In this document: positions 1 through 7,596 of the stretch, piece by piece
Numbering within the stretch: the first letter of the stretch is position 1
Layout of the letters: each line of letters opens with the position of its first letter
Source of the DNA: Desulfosudis oleivorans
GTDB lineage: Bacteria > Desulfobacterota > Desulfobacteria > Desulfobacterales > SURF-7
Length of the DNA stretch: 64,000 nt
Assembly (NCBI GenBank): GCA_020723325.1
Contig: DYJD01000008.1
Location: forward strand, 124,001 to 188,000
Direction: 5' to 3'
Made by a program: the position numbers and the translations under genes
Notes under the pieces: model-generated
Databases searched by the model: none
What the model was told of the DNA's origin: nothing
The model's input: only the letters and a program-made list of their open reading frames with translations

Positions 1-1506
1 GTTTTGGACCATATGCGTCTGGCCGATGGCACCTTCTGGCCCATACCCATTTGTCTGGATATTTCAGCGCTTGCGGCGAGCAAGCTGGAAAAAGGTCCAT
101 CGGTGGCCATTCGAGACCCGGAGGGGTACTTGCTGGCCGTCATGTATATCGAAGATATTTGGCCGGCGGATCGAGCCAGGGAAGCCCGGATGGTTTACGG
201 TACAACGGATACGGATCATCCAGGGGTCCATTATTTATTTCATGGCACGGCGGATTATTATGTGGGCGGCAGGCTGGAAGTGATTAGTCTGCCGTTGCAT
301 TCGGATTTTAAACAAATTCGTTTGACTCCGATGGAAGTAAGACATGTCTACCGGAAGCTCGGCTGGCAACGCATAGTAGGCTTTCAAACCAGCCAACCCA
401 TTCATCGCCCTCAGTTTGAAATGACCATCCGCGCCATGCGCAAGGCCGGCGCCAATCTGCTGATTCTGCCGGTGGCCGGCATGACCAAACCAGGGGATTT
501 TGATCATTACATCCGGGTACGCTGCTATCGCAAGGTGGTTCAACATTATCCGCCGGATTCATATATCTTGAACCTGCTTCCCCTGGCCATGCGTATGGCC
601 GGTCCCAGGGATGCCTTGTTGGACGCCATTGTGGGCAAGAATTACGGCTGCACCCATTTTATCATCGGTCCTGATCATGCCAGCCCCGAGGGCAACCAGG
701 GTCGAAGCTACTATAGCATTGATGAGGCCGGTGCCGCTGCCATCCGTTTTTCAGAAGAGCTGGGGATTGTGATATTGCCCCTTAAGCAAATGGTTTATCT
801 GCCCTTTGAGGATGAATATCGTTTCGCCGATCAAGTGCCGGCCGGATCTCAAACTATTTGCATGTCCGGATCGGAAATTCGCGCCCGGGTTCGTTCTGGA
901 CGAAATATTCCAGACTGGGCCACATTTGATGATGTGGCCGAAGAATTGCGCAAGGCCTATCCGCCGCCACGCAAGCAGGGTTTTACAATATTTTTAACCG
1001 GGCTATCAGGTGCGGGAAAATCGACCATAGCCAAAATATTATATTCCCGTTTTTTGGAAATCGGCGAGCGTCCGGTTTCCCTTTTGGATGGCGACATTGT
1101 TCGTCACAATTTGTCAAGTGAATTGTCTTTTTCCAAGGAGCACCGGGATATCAATGTGCGCAGAATCGGTTTTGTGGCCGGGGAGATCACCAAGAATCGC
1201 GGCATTGCCATTTGCGCCCCCATTGCCCCCTATGCTGCCACCCGTTTGGAAATCCGCAAAAATATCGAAAATTACGGCGGCTTTATTGAGGTTCATGTGG
1301 CCACACCCATTGAAGAATGCGAAAGAAGAGACCGTAAAGGTATGTATGCCAAAGCCCGGGCCGGATTGATCAAGGGGTTTACCGGCGTGGATGATCCTTA
1401 TGAAGTCCCGTCCTTTCCGGAAGTCCGTATCAATACAACGGACTTGACGCCGGATGAAGCGGCCCAGGAGATCTTGTTATATCTCGGTCAAAAGGGTTAT
1501 CTGTAA
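1..1506 (+). CDS. Bifunctional sulfate adenylyltransferase / adenylylsulfate kinase, 5' end cut by the window
   Basis: The reading frame is open to base 1 and the first in-window start is only a TTG at 4, so the true N-terminus (roughly 70 residues by comparison with the family) lies outside. Counting from the TTG, residues 1-320 are the ATP-sulfurylase fold and 325-500 an APS kinase. The kinase half looks intact: P-loop GLSGAGKST at 333-341, LLDGDIVRHNL near 360-370, and the FTGVDDPYEVP substrate loop. The sulfurylase half is odd: the usual QxRNPxHxxH signature reads QTSQPIHRPQ (128-137) and GRDHA reads GPDHA (222-226), so two phosphate-binding arginines and one histidine are replaced. The kinase should make PAPS from APS in the cytoplasm; whether the first half still makes APS is doubtful. 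It is followed after 77 bases by galE. PAPS could feed the sulfotransferase-like protein at 45167-46075. Confidence 0.9.
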   Translation, partial: VLDHMRLADGTFWPIPICLDISALAASKLEKGPSVAIRDPEGYLLAVMYIEDIWPADRAREARMVYGTTDTDHPGVHYLFHGTADYYVGGRLEVISLPLHSDFKQIRLTPMEVRHVYRKLGWQRIVGFQTSQPIHRPQFEMTIRAMRKAGANLLILPVAGMTKPGDFDHYIRVRCYRKVVQHYPPDSYILNLLPLAMRMAGPRDALLDAIVGKNYGCTHFIIGPDHASPEGNQGRSYYSIDEAGAAAIRFSEELGIVILPLKQMVYLPFEDEYRFADQVPAGSQTICMSGSEIRARVRSGRNIPDWATFDDVAEELRKAYPPPRKQGFTIFLTGLSGAGKSTIAKILYSRFLEIGERPVSLLDGDIVRHNLSSELSFSKEHRDINVRRIGFVAGEITKNRGIAICAPIAPYAATRLEIRKNIENYGGFIEVHVATPIEECERRDRKGMYAKARAGLIKGFTGVDDPYEVPSFPEVRINTTDLTPDEAAQEILLYLGQKGYL

Positions 1507-1583
1507 AGCCAGTAGGAAGGGCTGAAGCGTCTCGTGAGAATATCTCGGTGTTCAGCCTTTCAGCCTGCTTTTAGGAGGTTTTA

Positions 1584-2603
1584 ATGAATGTTCTGGTTAC
1601 CGGCGGGGCCGGTTATATCGGTAGTCACACCTGTGTTGAATTGCTTGCCGACGGCCATACGGTTGTGGTGGTGGACAATCTTTGCAACAGCAGCCGCGAA
1701 TCGTTGCGGCGCGTGGAAGCCATCACCGGGCGCGAATTGACATTTTATGAGGCGGATCTGCTTAACCAGGCAGCCCTGGAGGCTATATTTCGGACTGAAA
1801 GTATTGATGCGGTCATTCATTTCGCCGGATTAAAAGCAGTGGGGGAATCGGTGCAGATGCCCTTGACCTATTATCATAACAATATCACCGGAACTTTGAT
1901 TTTGCTGAAGGTCATGTGTTCCCATCAAATCAAGAAGTTTGTATTCAGCTCATCTGCCACGGTGTACGGTGATCCACCCACGGTTCCCATTCAAGAGGAT
2001 TTTCCAGTGGCTCCGACTAACCCCTATGGTCGCACCAAGCTGATGATCGAGGACATTTTACGGGATCTGTTCGCGGCAGACAAGACCTGGAACATAATTC
2101 TCCTGCGCTATTTCAATCCGGTGGGCGCCCATCCCAGCGGCCTGATCGGCGAAGACCCCAATGATATTCCCAACAATCTAATGCCCTACGTCAGCCAGGT
2201 GGCAGTGGGGAAGCTGCCGGAATTATCCGTTTTCGGCAATGATTATCCGACTCCGGACGGAACCGGAGTGCGTGACTATATTCATGTGGTGGATCTGGCC
2301 AAGGGGCATATCCAGGCTTTGAAAAAACTGGGAAAAACTTCCGATGTTTTAACGGTCAATCTCGGCACCGGCAGGGGGTACAGTGTGTTGGAGATGGTGC
2401 GGGCCTTTGAAAAAGCTTCGGGAAAGCGGGTCCCCTATAAAATCGCCGGCCGCCGCAACGGCGATATTGCCGTTTGTTATGCCGATCCTTCATTATCGCG
2501 GCAAGTTCTTGGTTGGTCGGCTGAATTGGATATTAATGATATGTGCCGTGATGCCTGGAAATGGCAATCCCAAAATCCAAACGGATATGGCACTACACCT
2601 TGA
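1584..2603 (+). CDS. galE: UDP-glucose 4-epimerase
   Basis: 339 residues, the usual length for GalE, an extended short-chain dehydrogenase that interconverts UDP-glucose and UDP-galactose in the cytoplasm with bound NAD. The N-terminus has the Rossmann glycine motif GGAGYIGS (residues 7-14). The catalytic pair is in NPYGRTK (YxxxK), preceded by the SSSATVYG serine region. The [14 protein letters not shown] stretch and the C-terminal [15 protein letters not shown] block are typical of GalE rather than other sugar epimerases. The ATG at 1584 has an AGGAGG six bases upstream. The gene follows the sulfurylase/kinase gene in the same direction and converges with the - strand gene ending at 2651. 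It can supply galactose donors for the glycan locus at 20-58 kb. Confidence 0.95.
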   Translation: MNVLVTGGAGYIGSHTCVELLADGHTVVVVDNLCNSSRESLRRVEAITGRELTFYEADLLNQAALEAIFRTESIDAVIHFAGLKAVGESVQMPLTYYHNNITGTLILLKVMCSHQIKKFVFSSSATVYGDPPTVPIQEDFPVAPTNPYGRTKLMIEDILRDLFAADKTWNIILLRYFNPVGAHPSGLIGEDPNDIPNNLMPYVSQVAVGKLPELSVFGNDYPTPDGTGVRDYIHVVDLAKGHIQALKKLGKTSDVLTVNLGTGRGYSVLEMVRAFEKASGKRVPYKIAGRRNGDIAVCYADPSLSRQVLGWSAELDINDMCRDAWKWQSQNPNGYGTTP

Positions 2604-2650
2604 AGTGTATAAAAAGGGGGTAAAAGAGTAACGGGTGTATACATCCACGG

Positions 2651-3142
2651 CTACATATCCCCGCGGGTGTAAACACGCACGTTTCCTGAAATATTGGCGC
2701 GTAAACCTTGAATTCCGAATACACCGAGACTGGCATCCCCCAGTTTGATATTGGTGCGAAAGTCATCAATCGCAACCGTAAAGTCCTTCATAGTCACACT
2801 GAGCGCAGTTACATCGGTTCCCTTTGAGGTTTTTTCCGTGACGAAGTCGATGTTGATCCCGTTGGGTGAGGAAATCCAGCCTCGCATGGTGGTGTCAGCC
2901 ATGCTGAGGGTGGCAGGTTCCCCGAACTGATTCACGGAGTCTGGATTCGACCATGAAAAAGTCTCAGCCTTGAGATTGATCCCGATCATTTTGCCGGCAT
3001 CAATGGAAAAACCGGCCTGACCGGTAATCTCATTCAGATCTGCATCGGACATTTCCGTCAACTTGGCATTGCTGGTCTGGGGGGTCAGTATCGTTCCGAT
3101 TGCCAATATAATTGCTGCCATTAGGAAACTAATTTTTTTCAT
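2651..3142 (-). CDS. Secreted TGQAG-motif protein behind four c-di-GMP riboswitches
   Basis: 163 residues from the ATG at 3142, preceded by GGGAG; a longer frame would start inside the leader RNA and lacks a ribosome site. Residues 1-25 form a signal peptide ending in TSNA. Immediately after it comes LTEMSDADLNEITGQAGFSI, the motif shared by five proteins in this window. The rest is predicted beta-rich (alternating polar and hydrophobic residues, many Asp/Asn/Ser/Thr) without cysteines. The motif matches the start of DUF6160/FilA-like proteins as I remember them; the family's function is not established. Expression is very likely under c-di-GMP control because four GEMM-I aptamers lie directly upstream on the same strand. 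It could be a subunit of a surface fibre or sheet; that is inference. Confidence 0.85.
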   Translation of the reverse strand: MKKISFLMAAIILAIGTILTPQTSNAKLTEMSDADLNEITGQAGFSIDAGKMIGINLKAETFSWSNPDSVNQFGEPATLSMADTTMRGWISSPNGINIDFVTEKTSKGTDVTALSVTMKDFTVAIDDFRTNIKLGDASLGVFGIQGLRANISGNVRVYTRGDM

Positions 3143-3170
3143 GTGTTTTCTCCCTTCTGTGAAACACACA

Positions 3171-3236
3171 GGCAACCCGGCTATCCTGCAGAGCAGGACC
3201 CGTGGCTTTCCGTCCCATGGTCACCCATGGTTTGGC
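3171..3236 (-). promoter_or_regulatory. Cyclic di-GMP-I (GEMM) riboswitch aptamer, copy proximal to the gene
   Basis: Read on the - strand, the 66 bases begin GCCAAACC, form a stem capped by a GUGA (GNRA) tetraloop, continue with GGGACGGAAAGCC, a second hairpin with tip CCTG-CTCTG-CAGG, and close with AGCCGGGTTGCC. These are the conserved blocks of the GEMM-I aptamer. The base equivalent to Vc2 G20 is G, predicting c-di-GMP rather than cGAMP binding. Only 28 bases separate it from the ATG at 3142. This spacer holds the ribosome site and a possible TGTTT/AAACA stem around it, and has no terminator hairpin plus U-tract, so translational control is more likely. Confidence 0.93.
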
Positions 3237-3245
3237 GTTGAAGGA

Positions 3246-3311
3246 GGCAACCCGGCTATCCTGCAGAACAGGACCCGTGGCTTTCCGTCCCACAGTTACC
3301 CGTGGTTTGGC
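3246..3311 (-). promoter_or_regulatory. Cyclic di-GMP-I (GEMM) riboswitch aptamer, second from the gene
   Basis: A 66-base copy of the same architecture, nine bases upstream (in transcript sense) of the proximal copy. Its first stem is CCACGG-GUAA-CUGUGG where the neighbours have CCAUGG/CCAUGG. The U-A pair has become C-G and a G-C has become G-U, so pairing is kept while the sequence changes. This supports a folded RNA under selection rather than a fresh DNA duplication. It keeps GGGACGGAAAGCC and the closing CCGGGTTGCC. Confidence 0.93.
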
Positions 3312-3344
3312 TTATATTAAAATCTGTTATAGTCGTTTTTTTCC

Positions 3345-3410
3345 GGCAACCCGGCTATCCTGTTGAACAGGACCCGTGGCTTTCCGTCCCATGGTCACCC
3401 ATGGTTTGGC
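3345..3410 (-). promoter_or_regulatory. Cyclic di-GMP-I (GEMM) riboswitch aptamer, third from the gene
   Basis: A 66-base copy with stem CCAUGG-GUGA-CCAUGG, the GGGACGGAAAGCC core and second-hairpin tip CCTG-TTCAA-CAGG. It is separated from the next copy toward the gene by a 33-base linker (3312-3344) that has an A-rich rather than U-rich run in transcript sense, so no intrinsic terminator is evident between the aptamers. Confidence 0.93.
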
Positions 3411-3436
3411 GTAAAAATCGGTTCGTGCTATGAACA

Positions 3437-3502
3437 GGCAACCCGGCTATCCTGTTGAACAGGACCCGTGGCTTTCCGTCCCATGGTTACCCATGGTTTG
3501 GC
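3437..3502 (-). promoter_or_regulatory. Cyclic di-GMP-I (GEMM) riboswitch aptamer, first transcribed copy
   Basis: A 66-base copy with stem CCAUGG-GUAA-CCAUGG and the same core and closing stem. It is the 5'-most of four copies, about 90 bases after the predicted transcription start from the promoter at 3600-3628. The 26-base linker to the next copy (3411-3436) contains a short run of five Ts in transcript sense but no strong hairpin just before it. Confidence 0.93.
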
Positions 3503-3599
3503 GTGCTTGTTACTCTTTTACCCATGTCTATTTTCTCGCAATCCAGAAAACAGGCATGGACTCCCGGCAGCTTGTCAAAGAACATACCTATACACTGAT

Positions 3600-3628
3600 A
3601 ATATAAAGATTCGACCCAGGGATGTCAA
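3600..3628 (-). promoter_or_regulatory. Predicted sigma-70 promoter for the four-riboswitch leader
   Basis: On the - strand there is a perfect TTGACA (3628-3623), a 17-base spacer and TATATT (3605-3600). Transcription would start near 3593 and give a leader of about 450 bases holding all four GEMM aptamers before the ATG at 3142. A second TTGACA at 3578-3573 has no matching -10 element. The rest of 3503-3766 contains no gene that I can support. Confidence 0.6.
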
Positions 3629-3670
3629 ACAAATCTTTTTGGGGGGCAGGGGTCAGTGATGAGCATATGG

Positions 3671-3760
3671 AAGTCAGAATTCAGAAGTCAGAAGCCAGAA
3701 TAGAAAAATAATATCTATTTGTTACCTATTCTGAATTCCGGCCCCTGACTCCTGAATACC
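3671..3760. repeat. Low-complexity AGTCAGAATTC-type intergenic repeat with inverted-repeat arms
   Basis: The stretch repeats variants of AAGTCAGAATTCAGAAGTC and then, after an AT-rich centre, the complementary TATTCTGAATTCCGG...CTGACTCCTGAATACC. The arms can pair into a long imperfect hairpin just downstream of the barrel gene ending at 3767 and could act as a transcript end. A related sequence occurs at 63096-63129. Confidence 0.55.
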
Positions 3761-3766
3761 TGCTTT

Positions 3767-5599
3767 TTATTGTTTCTTAAAGGGATTGATGGATGATTTG
3801 ATTTTTTCAACAGTGAATTTGAGATCCTGCTTCAGCTTTTTGAATTTTTCCTTTTTGCGTACAGCGGTTTCTTCCGGCACAGTGACGGGTTTGGTAATGC
3901 CCAGGCTGAAAATGTGGGCAAAAAATTTGAATTTCACATGGGACCCGGCGTATTGGCTTTGGGAGGTGCGGGTGAACCTATAGGAGTTGAGGTTTTGGCT
4001 GGTTCCGGCAGGAATCCAGTAATCACCGGTATCGGCATAGGAATAGCCCACGTCTATAGATGCGCCTTCCTTGTTTTTCAGGCCCAGTCCAATTCCGTAT
4101 TTTTTCATATCCGGCAGGCTGCCGAGGCTGAAGTCGGTGATTTCCACTGAGGATTGCCGGTCTTCATAGCCAAAGCGCAGGCACAGGGCCGGGGAAACAT
4201 CAAATTCCAGGCCGTAGCTCCAGTGAAAAGTGTCATGCAGGCCGAACTCGTTGACAATCGCGCGATTGCCATGGGTATGGCCGGACAGCTTGGCCAGCTT
4301 CAGGGCCTGGATGTCTTGATCAAAGTGCAGTTTCATTTCCTGTAACACCGACCAGTCAGCCCAGTGCACATCGCACAGCAGCCGCAATTTCTTGATGGGT
4401 GAAAGCATGATGCCGGCCTGGATGCGTTGGGGGAATTGATACTCAGTGGTCACAACACCTTTTTGGTACGGCACAGGATGGGTGGGCAGATCTAGAATAG
4501 CGGATTGGGTTTCCAAGAGCGGGGAGCTTCCATACCATTTCACCATGGATTGGAAATAATAGGAATAGGTGAATTTGTATTGACCGGTCATTTCATTGCG
4601 GATGGGGCTCTGATAAACCGCGCCAAGGGAAAAATATTGGTTCGGTTCCCATAGCATTCCAAAATTGTAAGTGGGACTGAACCAGTCATTCATCCGGAGC
4701 TGTATTTCCATGACCGGCACCCAGGGATTGATGCCGCCGCCGAAAAAGGGCGGAGGAAAGGTTTCCTGGGAAATGATGGGAATATTCAAATCCTTTGTGG
4801 CCTTGCCCAGGATTCGGGTAAGGGCGGTCATGTGGCTGGGACTGCGGCGCAGGCCCTTGACACCGAAATTGGTCATGCCGGCGGCTGCGCTGATACCCAC
4901 TGAAAAAGTGTCACTGACCTTAAAACCTGCCCCTGGCGCCAGATAATTGATGCGTTGGTGATAGACCTCCTTGCCAAAAAACATATTCGGGTCGCCGAAT
5001 CGCCAGTATTCCTTATAGCCGCCTTCGGCAAATTGATCCATGAATATCTGGCGATGCTGCTTGTGGGAAAAGCCGCCGGAAAAAGGCGAAACAACTCCTC
5101 TGGCAAAGCTCCATCTGGAACCGGGCTTGGTATAGGCCTGGGCGGATTGGGGCATAGCCATAACGGGAGAAAAATGAATCGGCCCCTTGATCGGCAAAAA
5201 AAGGTCGGTACTGGTGCTTTTACCTTCAACTCCCCAGAGGGGGTCCGGTTCCTGGCCTGGGCCTGGGCCGTAAGTATTCATGAATCCATCGAAATCCGAA
5301 TCCGGATAAGTGGTAACTTTACGAATGGTTTGGACAACGAGAAGGCCGCTGCCCTTGAGTTTGCCTTCCGGTAATTTGGTGAGTCCGGCCGGATTGAAAT
5401 GGATGGAGGCTATGCCCGGAGGCCGGGCCGTAACTGTATTGCCCAAGGCAATTGAAACAGGATCCACGGCCATCTGTTCATTATAAGCAGCCCTGCAAAT
5501 GGTCGGCCCAAATATCATCAGCACCGTCACCGCCATGAGGGCCGGAATTCGAGTGCTGAACCGGATTTTTTTTATATTCAATAAGTCTTTGATGATCAT
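3767..5599 (-). CDS. FadL/OmpP1-like outer-membrane barrel protein
   Basis: 610 residues with a signal peptide of about 37 residues (hydrophobic ALMAVTVLMIFGP, cleavage after CRA). The early part has SIALGNTVTARPPGIASIHFNPAGLTKL, matching the FadL-family N-terminal signature (GNTxxA...AaihfNPAGlt). The body has many alternating-residue strands ending in aromatic residues, including repeated FGMLWEPNQYFSLGAVYQSP and GYEDRQSS blocks, as in 14-strand FadL barrels that move hydrophobic compounds across the outer membrane. It is longer than E. coli FadL (about 450), mostly in the N-terminal half, and has a lysine-rich C-terminal tail (KKEKFKKLKQ). It is the last gene of an operon C39 peptidase - SPOR barrel - FadL-like (8337 to 3767), 15 bases after the SPOR-barrel gene. 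Its cargo is unknown; in this setting it may serve export or anchoring of the TGQAG proteins. Confidence 0.8.
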   Translation of the reverse strand: MIIKDLLNIKKIRFSTRIPALMAVTVLMIFGPTICRAAYNEQMAVDPVSIALGNTVTARPPGIASIHFNPAGLTKLPEGKLKGSGLLVVQTIRKVTTYPDSDFDGFMNTYGPGPGQEPDPLWGVEGKSTSTDLFLPIKGPIHFSPVMAMPQSAQAYTKPGSRWSFARGVVSPFSGGFSHKQHRQIFMDQFAEGGYKEYWRFGDPNMFFGKEVYHQRINYLAPGAGFKVSDTFSVGISAAAGMTNFGVKGLRRSPSHMTALTRILGKATKDLNIPIISQETFPPPFFGGGINPWVPVMEIQLRMNDWFSPTYNFGMLWEPNQYFSLGAVYQSPIRNEMTGQYKFTYSYYFQSMVKWYGSSPLLETQSAILDLPTHPVPYQKGVVTTEYQFPQRIQAGIMLSPIKKLRLLCDVHWADWSVLQEMKLHFDQDIQALKLAKLSGHTHGNRAIVNEFGLHDTFHWSYGLEFDVSPALCLRFGYEDRQSSVEITDFSLGSLPDMKKYGIGLGLKNKEGASIDVGYSYADTGDYWIPAGTSQNLNSYRFTRTSQSQYAGSHVKFKFFAHIFSLGITKPVTVPEETAVRKKEKFKKLKQDLKFTVEKIKSSINPFKKQ

Positions 5600-5614
5600 T
5601 GGTCGCGCTCGTTG

Positions 5615-7546
5615 CTAAAAATTGAACGGGATGGAAAGGGACAATGAAAAATCCGAAGCGTCATTGGTCAATCCTTTTGATAAAGAGATATTGATGGAGC
5701 GTGTCGGGGAAAGACGCCAGCCGGTACCAAGTGTGAAATTGGCGCTGGCAGATTCTGCTATGGGTATCCGCTCTTTTTGATATACATATTCTCCACCAAA
5801 CGAATACGAATAGCTCAGATTGATATTCATGTTCAATTGATATGAAAGGGCATAGCCCAACCCGAACCGGACGCCGATATTTTCACCGGATCTAACCTCT
5901 TTTAAAGTTCGGCCGTATCGCGGATTGCTTAAGCCGGTCACTGGCAAAGCATGGCCAAAAGAAATGCCGCCGTAACAAACAACCGGATCCATGGAATGGT
6001 TCAGGGAAAGACCGGCGGTGAGAGATTTAACTCCGCTGCTGGTGGACAGTTCTGTATTTGGATCTACCTCGTACGGACTTCTTCCCAGGGGCGCTGAAAA
6101 GCCGAAACTCAGAATGCCGGGAGGGAGGGTGCCGCCGGCTTTGAGGGGCTGCCACTGGAGACTTAAGGAGGCATCCCCCAGGTCGGTGACCTGTTTTGCA
6201 TCTTCCGTTCCCAGGCCATGGTAGTTGTAAACAAAAGGCACACTACCGCCCAACGTAATATTATCGAGAACAGCAAAGACCAAGCCAAGAGAGTTGACAA
6301 GGTTATGCTGGCTGCGGTGTTCGATCTTATTCGGTTTATTCCAATTGGCGGAATTAGTGAGGGTGTCATAGGAATTGTAGGTATAAGAAAGGCTGTAATC
6401 AAAGCCCACACTGCCTTTCTTGGCAAGGGTGTATTCACGGCCGGTGGCTGAAAGTATTTCCGACTCTTCTTCCTGCTTTTCTTCTTCTGTGATTTCGAGG
6501 ATTTTTCGAACATCGGCCTCTTCCCGAAGCTCATTGACCTTTTCCTGTAGCGCTTCGATCTGTTCTTTCAATTGACGAGCGGTGGCGCTGTCAATGGCCG
6601 ATTCCTCTGTTCCGCCGCCGCCGCCGCCGCCTTCATGCATTGCGGTAAAAGGATCATCCTCTTCCGCTTTGTCTGATTTGGTTGCTTTTTGGGAAAGAAC
6701 TATGGGTTCGGCGTCTTTTTCTGAAAAACCGACGCCGGCTGCCTGGCCGCGGATCTTGGAAAGATCGCCTTTGGGGATACTTTGACCGGTCTGCCCATCC
6801 ACAGTGGCAAGTTCAGTGGAAGGCACCACCGCTCCGGTCCGCCCGTCCACTGTAGCCATTTCTTCCGAGGGAATGACACTGCCGGTCCGCCCATCCACCG
6901 TAGCCATTTCATTGGAAGATATTACCGTTCCACTTTGTGCGGCAATCTGGGAGAGCTCTTCAGTTTTTAATAGTGCACCGGTCTGTCCATCGATTCGCGC
7001 CATTTCATCAGCATTGATCACCGAGCCTGTACCGGCGGCAATTTGGGACAGCTCTTCCGGCGAGATTACTCCACCCTCGCTTGTTTTTGTTAAATAACCG
7101 GAAATACTTATGGGCTTAATAGAGTTAACGGCAGTAATGGTTGCCGGGAGATTTTCGAGACTCTTAAATTGGGCAGCGGCAGATGTGGCTTGCTTTATCG
7201 ACCGGTATTCGCCGATTCGAACCACATAAAGTTTTTGCCCTTTATCGTTAAGGGTCTGAAAGATATACGGCTCATAACCTTTGGCACGAAGGGTCGTCAC
7301 CATAGACTGGGCGTTTTCTTTAATTAGAAATATGCCGGTTTGAATGGCGAAGCCCGAAGGTGTGGGCGCCTCCTTTTTGGTGGGAACCGTGTTTTGGGCA
7401 CTCGGCGTCGCGGCCAATTCTCCTGATAGTTGTTCTGACTGGCCCCCAAATGCCGAAAAAGCCGGCATGATACAAACTATGGCGAATATTGTTGCTAAAT
7501 GCAAACCAAGTCGTTTTGTCATGTTCCCCCTGTTGTTGCCGATCAT
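5615..7546 (-). CDS. SPOR-domain outer-membrane barrel protein with seven TGQAG-like 16-residue repeats
   Basis: 643 residues; the ATG at 7546 has AGGAGG eight bases upstream. Order: signal peptide (to about residue 35, ending AFSAFG); SPOR-like peptidoglycan-binding domain 64-142 (GFAIQTGIF...LYVVRIGEY); seven tandem 16-residue repeats at 162-273, consensus PS.E[LM]ATVDG[RQ]TG.VI; acidic linker with a run of seven glycines (306-312); coiled coil 322-364 rich in E/K/L; and a C-terminal beta-barrel-like domain 370-643 ending SLSIPFNF, with the terminal Phe typical of BAM-inserted barrels. The barrel resembles the phenol-MetA-degradation/transporter type. The repeats copy the N-terminal motif of the five secreted proteins here. 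It could span periplasm and outer membrane and receive, hold or export those proteins. Its role is inferred, the domain layout is seen. Confidence 0.8.
   Translation of the reverse strand: MIGNNRGNMTKRLGLHLATIFAIVCIMPAFSAFGGQSEQLSGELAATPSAQNTVPTKKEAPTPSGFAIQTGIFLIKENAQSMVTTLRAKGYEPYIFQTLNDKGQKLYVVRIGEYRSIKQATSAAAQFKSLENLPATITAVNSIKPISISGYLTKTSEGGVISPEELSQIAAGTGSVINADEMARIDGQTGALLKTEELSQIAAQSGTVISSNEMATVDGRTGSVIPSEEMATVDGRTGAVVPSTELATVDGQTGQSIPKGDLSKIRGQAAGVGFSEKDAEPIVLSQKATKSDKAEEDDPFTAMHEGGGGGGGTEESAIDSATARQLKEQIEALQEKVNELREEADVRKILEITEEEKQEEESEILSATGREYTLAKKGSVGFDYSLSYTYNSYDTLTNSANWNKPNKIEHRSQHNLVNSLGLVFAVLDNITLGGSVPFVYNYHGLGTEDAKQVTDLGDASLSLQWQPLKAGGTLPPGILSFGFSAPLGRSPYEVDPNTELSTSSGVKSLTAGLSLNHSMDPVVCYGGISFGHALPVTGLSNPRYGRTLKEVRSGENIGVRFGLGYALSYQLNMNINLSYSYSFGGEYVYQKERIPIAESASANFTLGTGWRLSPTRSINISLSKGLTNDASDFSLSLSIPFNF
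6728..7063 (-). repeat. Seven in-frame 48-bp repeats coding the TGQAG-like units
   Basis: Seven consecutive 16-codon units inside the SPOR-barrel gene. In order the cores read EELSQIAAGTGSVI, DEMARIDGQTGALL, EELSQIAAQSGTVI, NEMATVDGRTGSVI, EEMATVDGRTGAVV, TELATVDGQTGQSI and GDLSKIRGQAAGVG. Units 4-6 are closest to each other, and units 1 and 3 form a second type with IAA in place of VDG, so there were both old and recent duplications. Confidence 0.95.
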
Positions 7547-7596
7547 ACGGACTGCCTCCTGAGTCTTTTCAGTATGGCCGATTTGTGATTGATATC

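Noticed and set aside
3063-3320. + strand ORFs over the riboswitch cluster (3063-3320, 3468-3659)
   Set aside because: They read the complement of aptamer repeats, giving internally repetitive peptides; no ribosome site and no family likeness.
3171-3502. Four 66-base repeats with 9-33-base spacers as a CRISPR array
   Set aside because: Spacers are of unequal length, the repeat is too long, no cas genes are present, and the repeat sequence is a complete GEMM-I aptamer with covarying stems.
3573-3578. TTGACA at 3578-3573 as the main promoter of the riboswitch leader
   Set aside because: No acceptable -10 sequence at 16-18 bases; the TTGACA/TATATT pair at 3600-3628 is much better.
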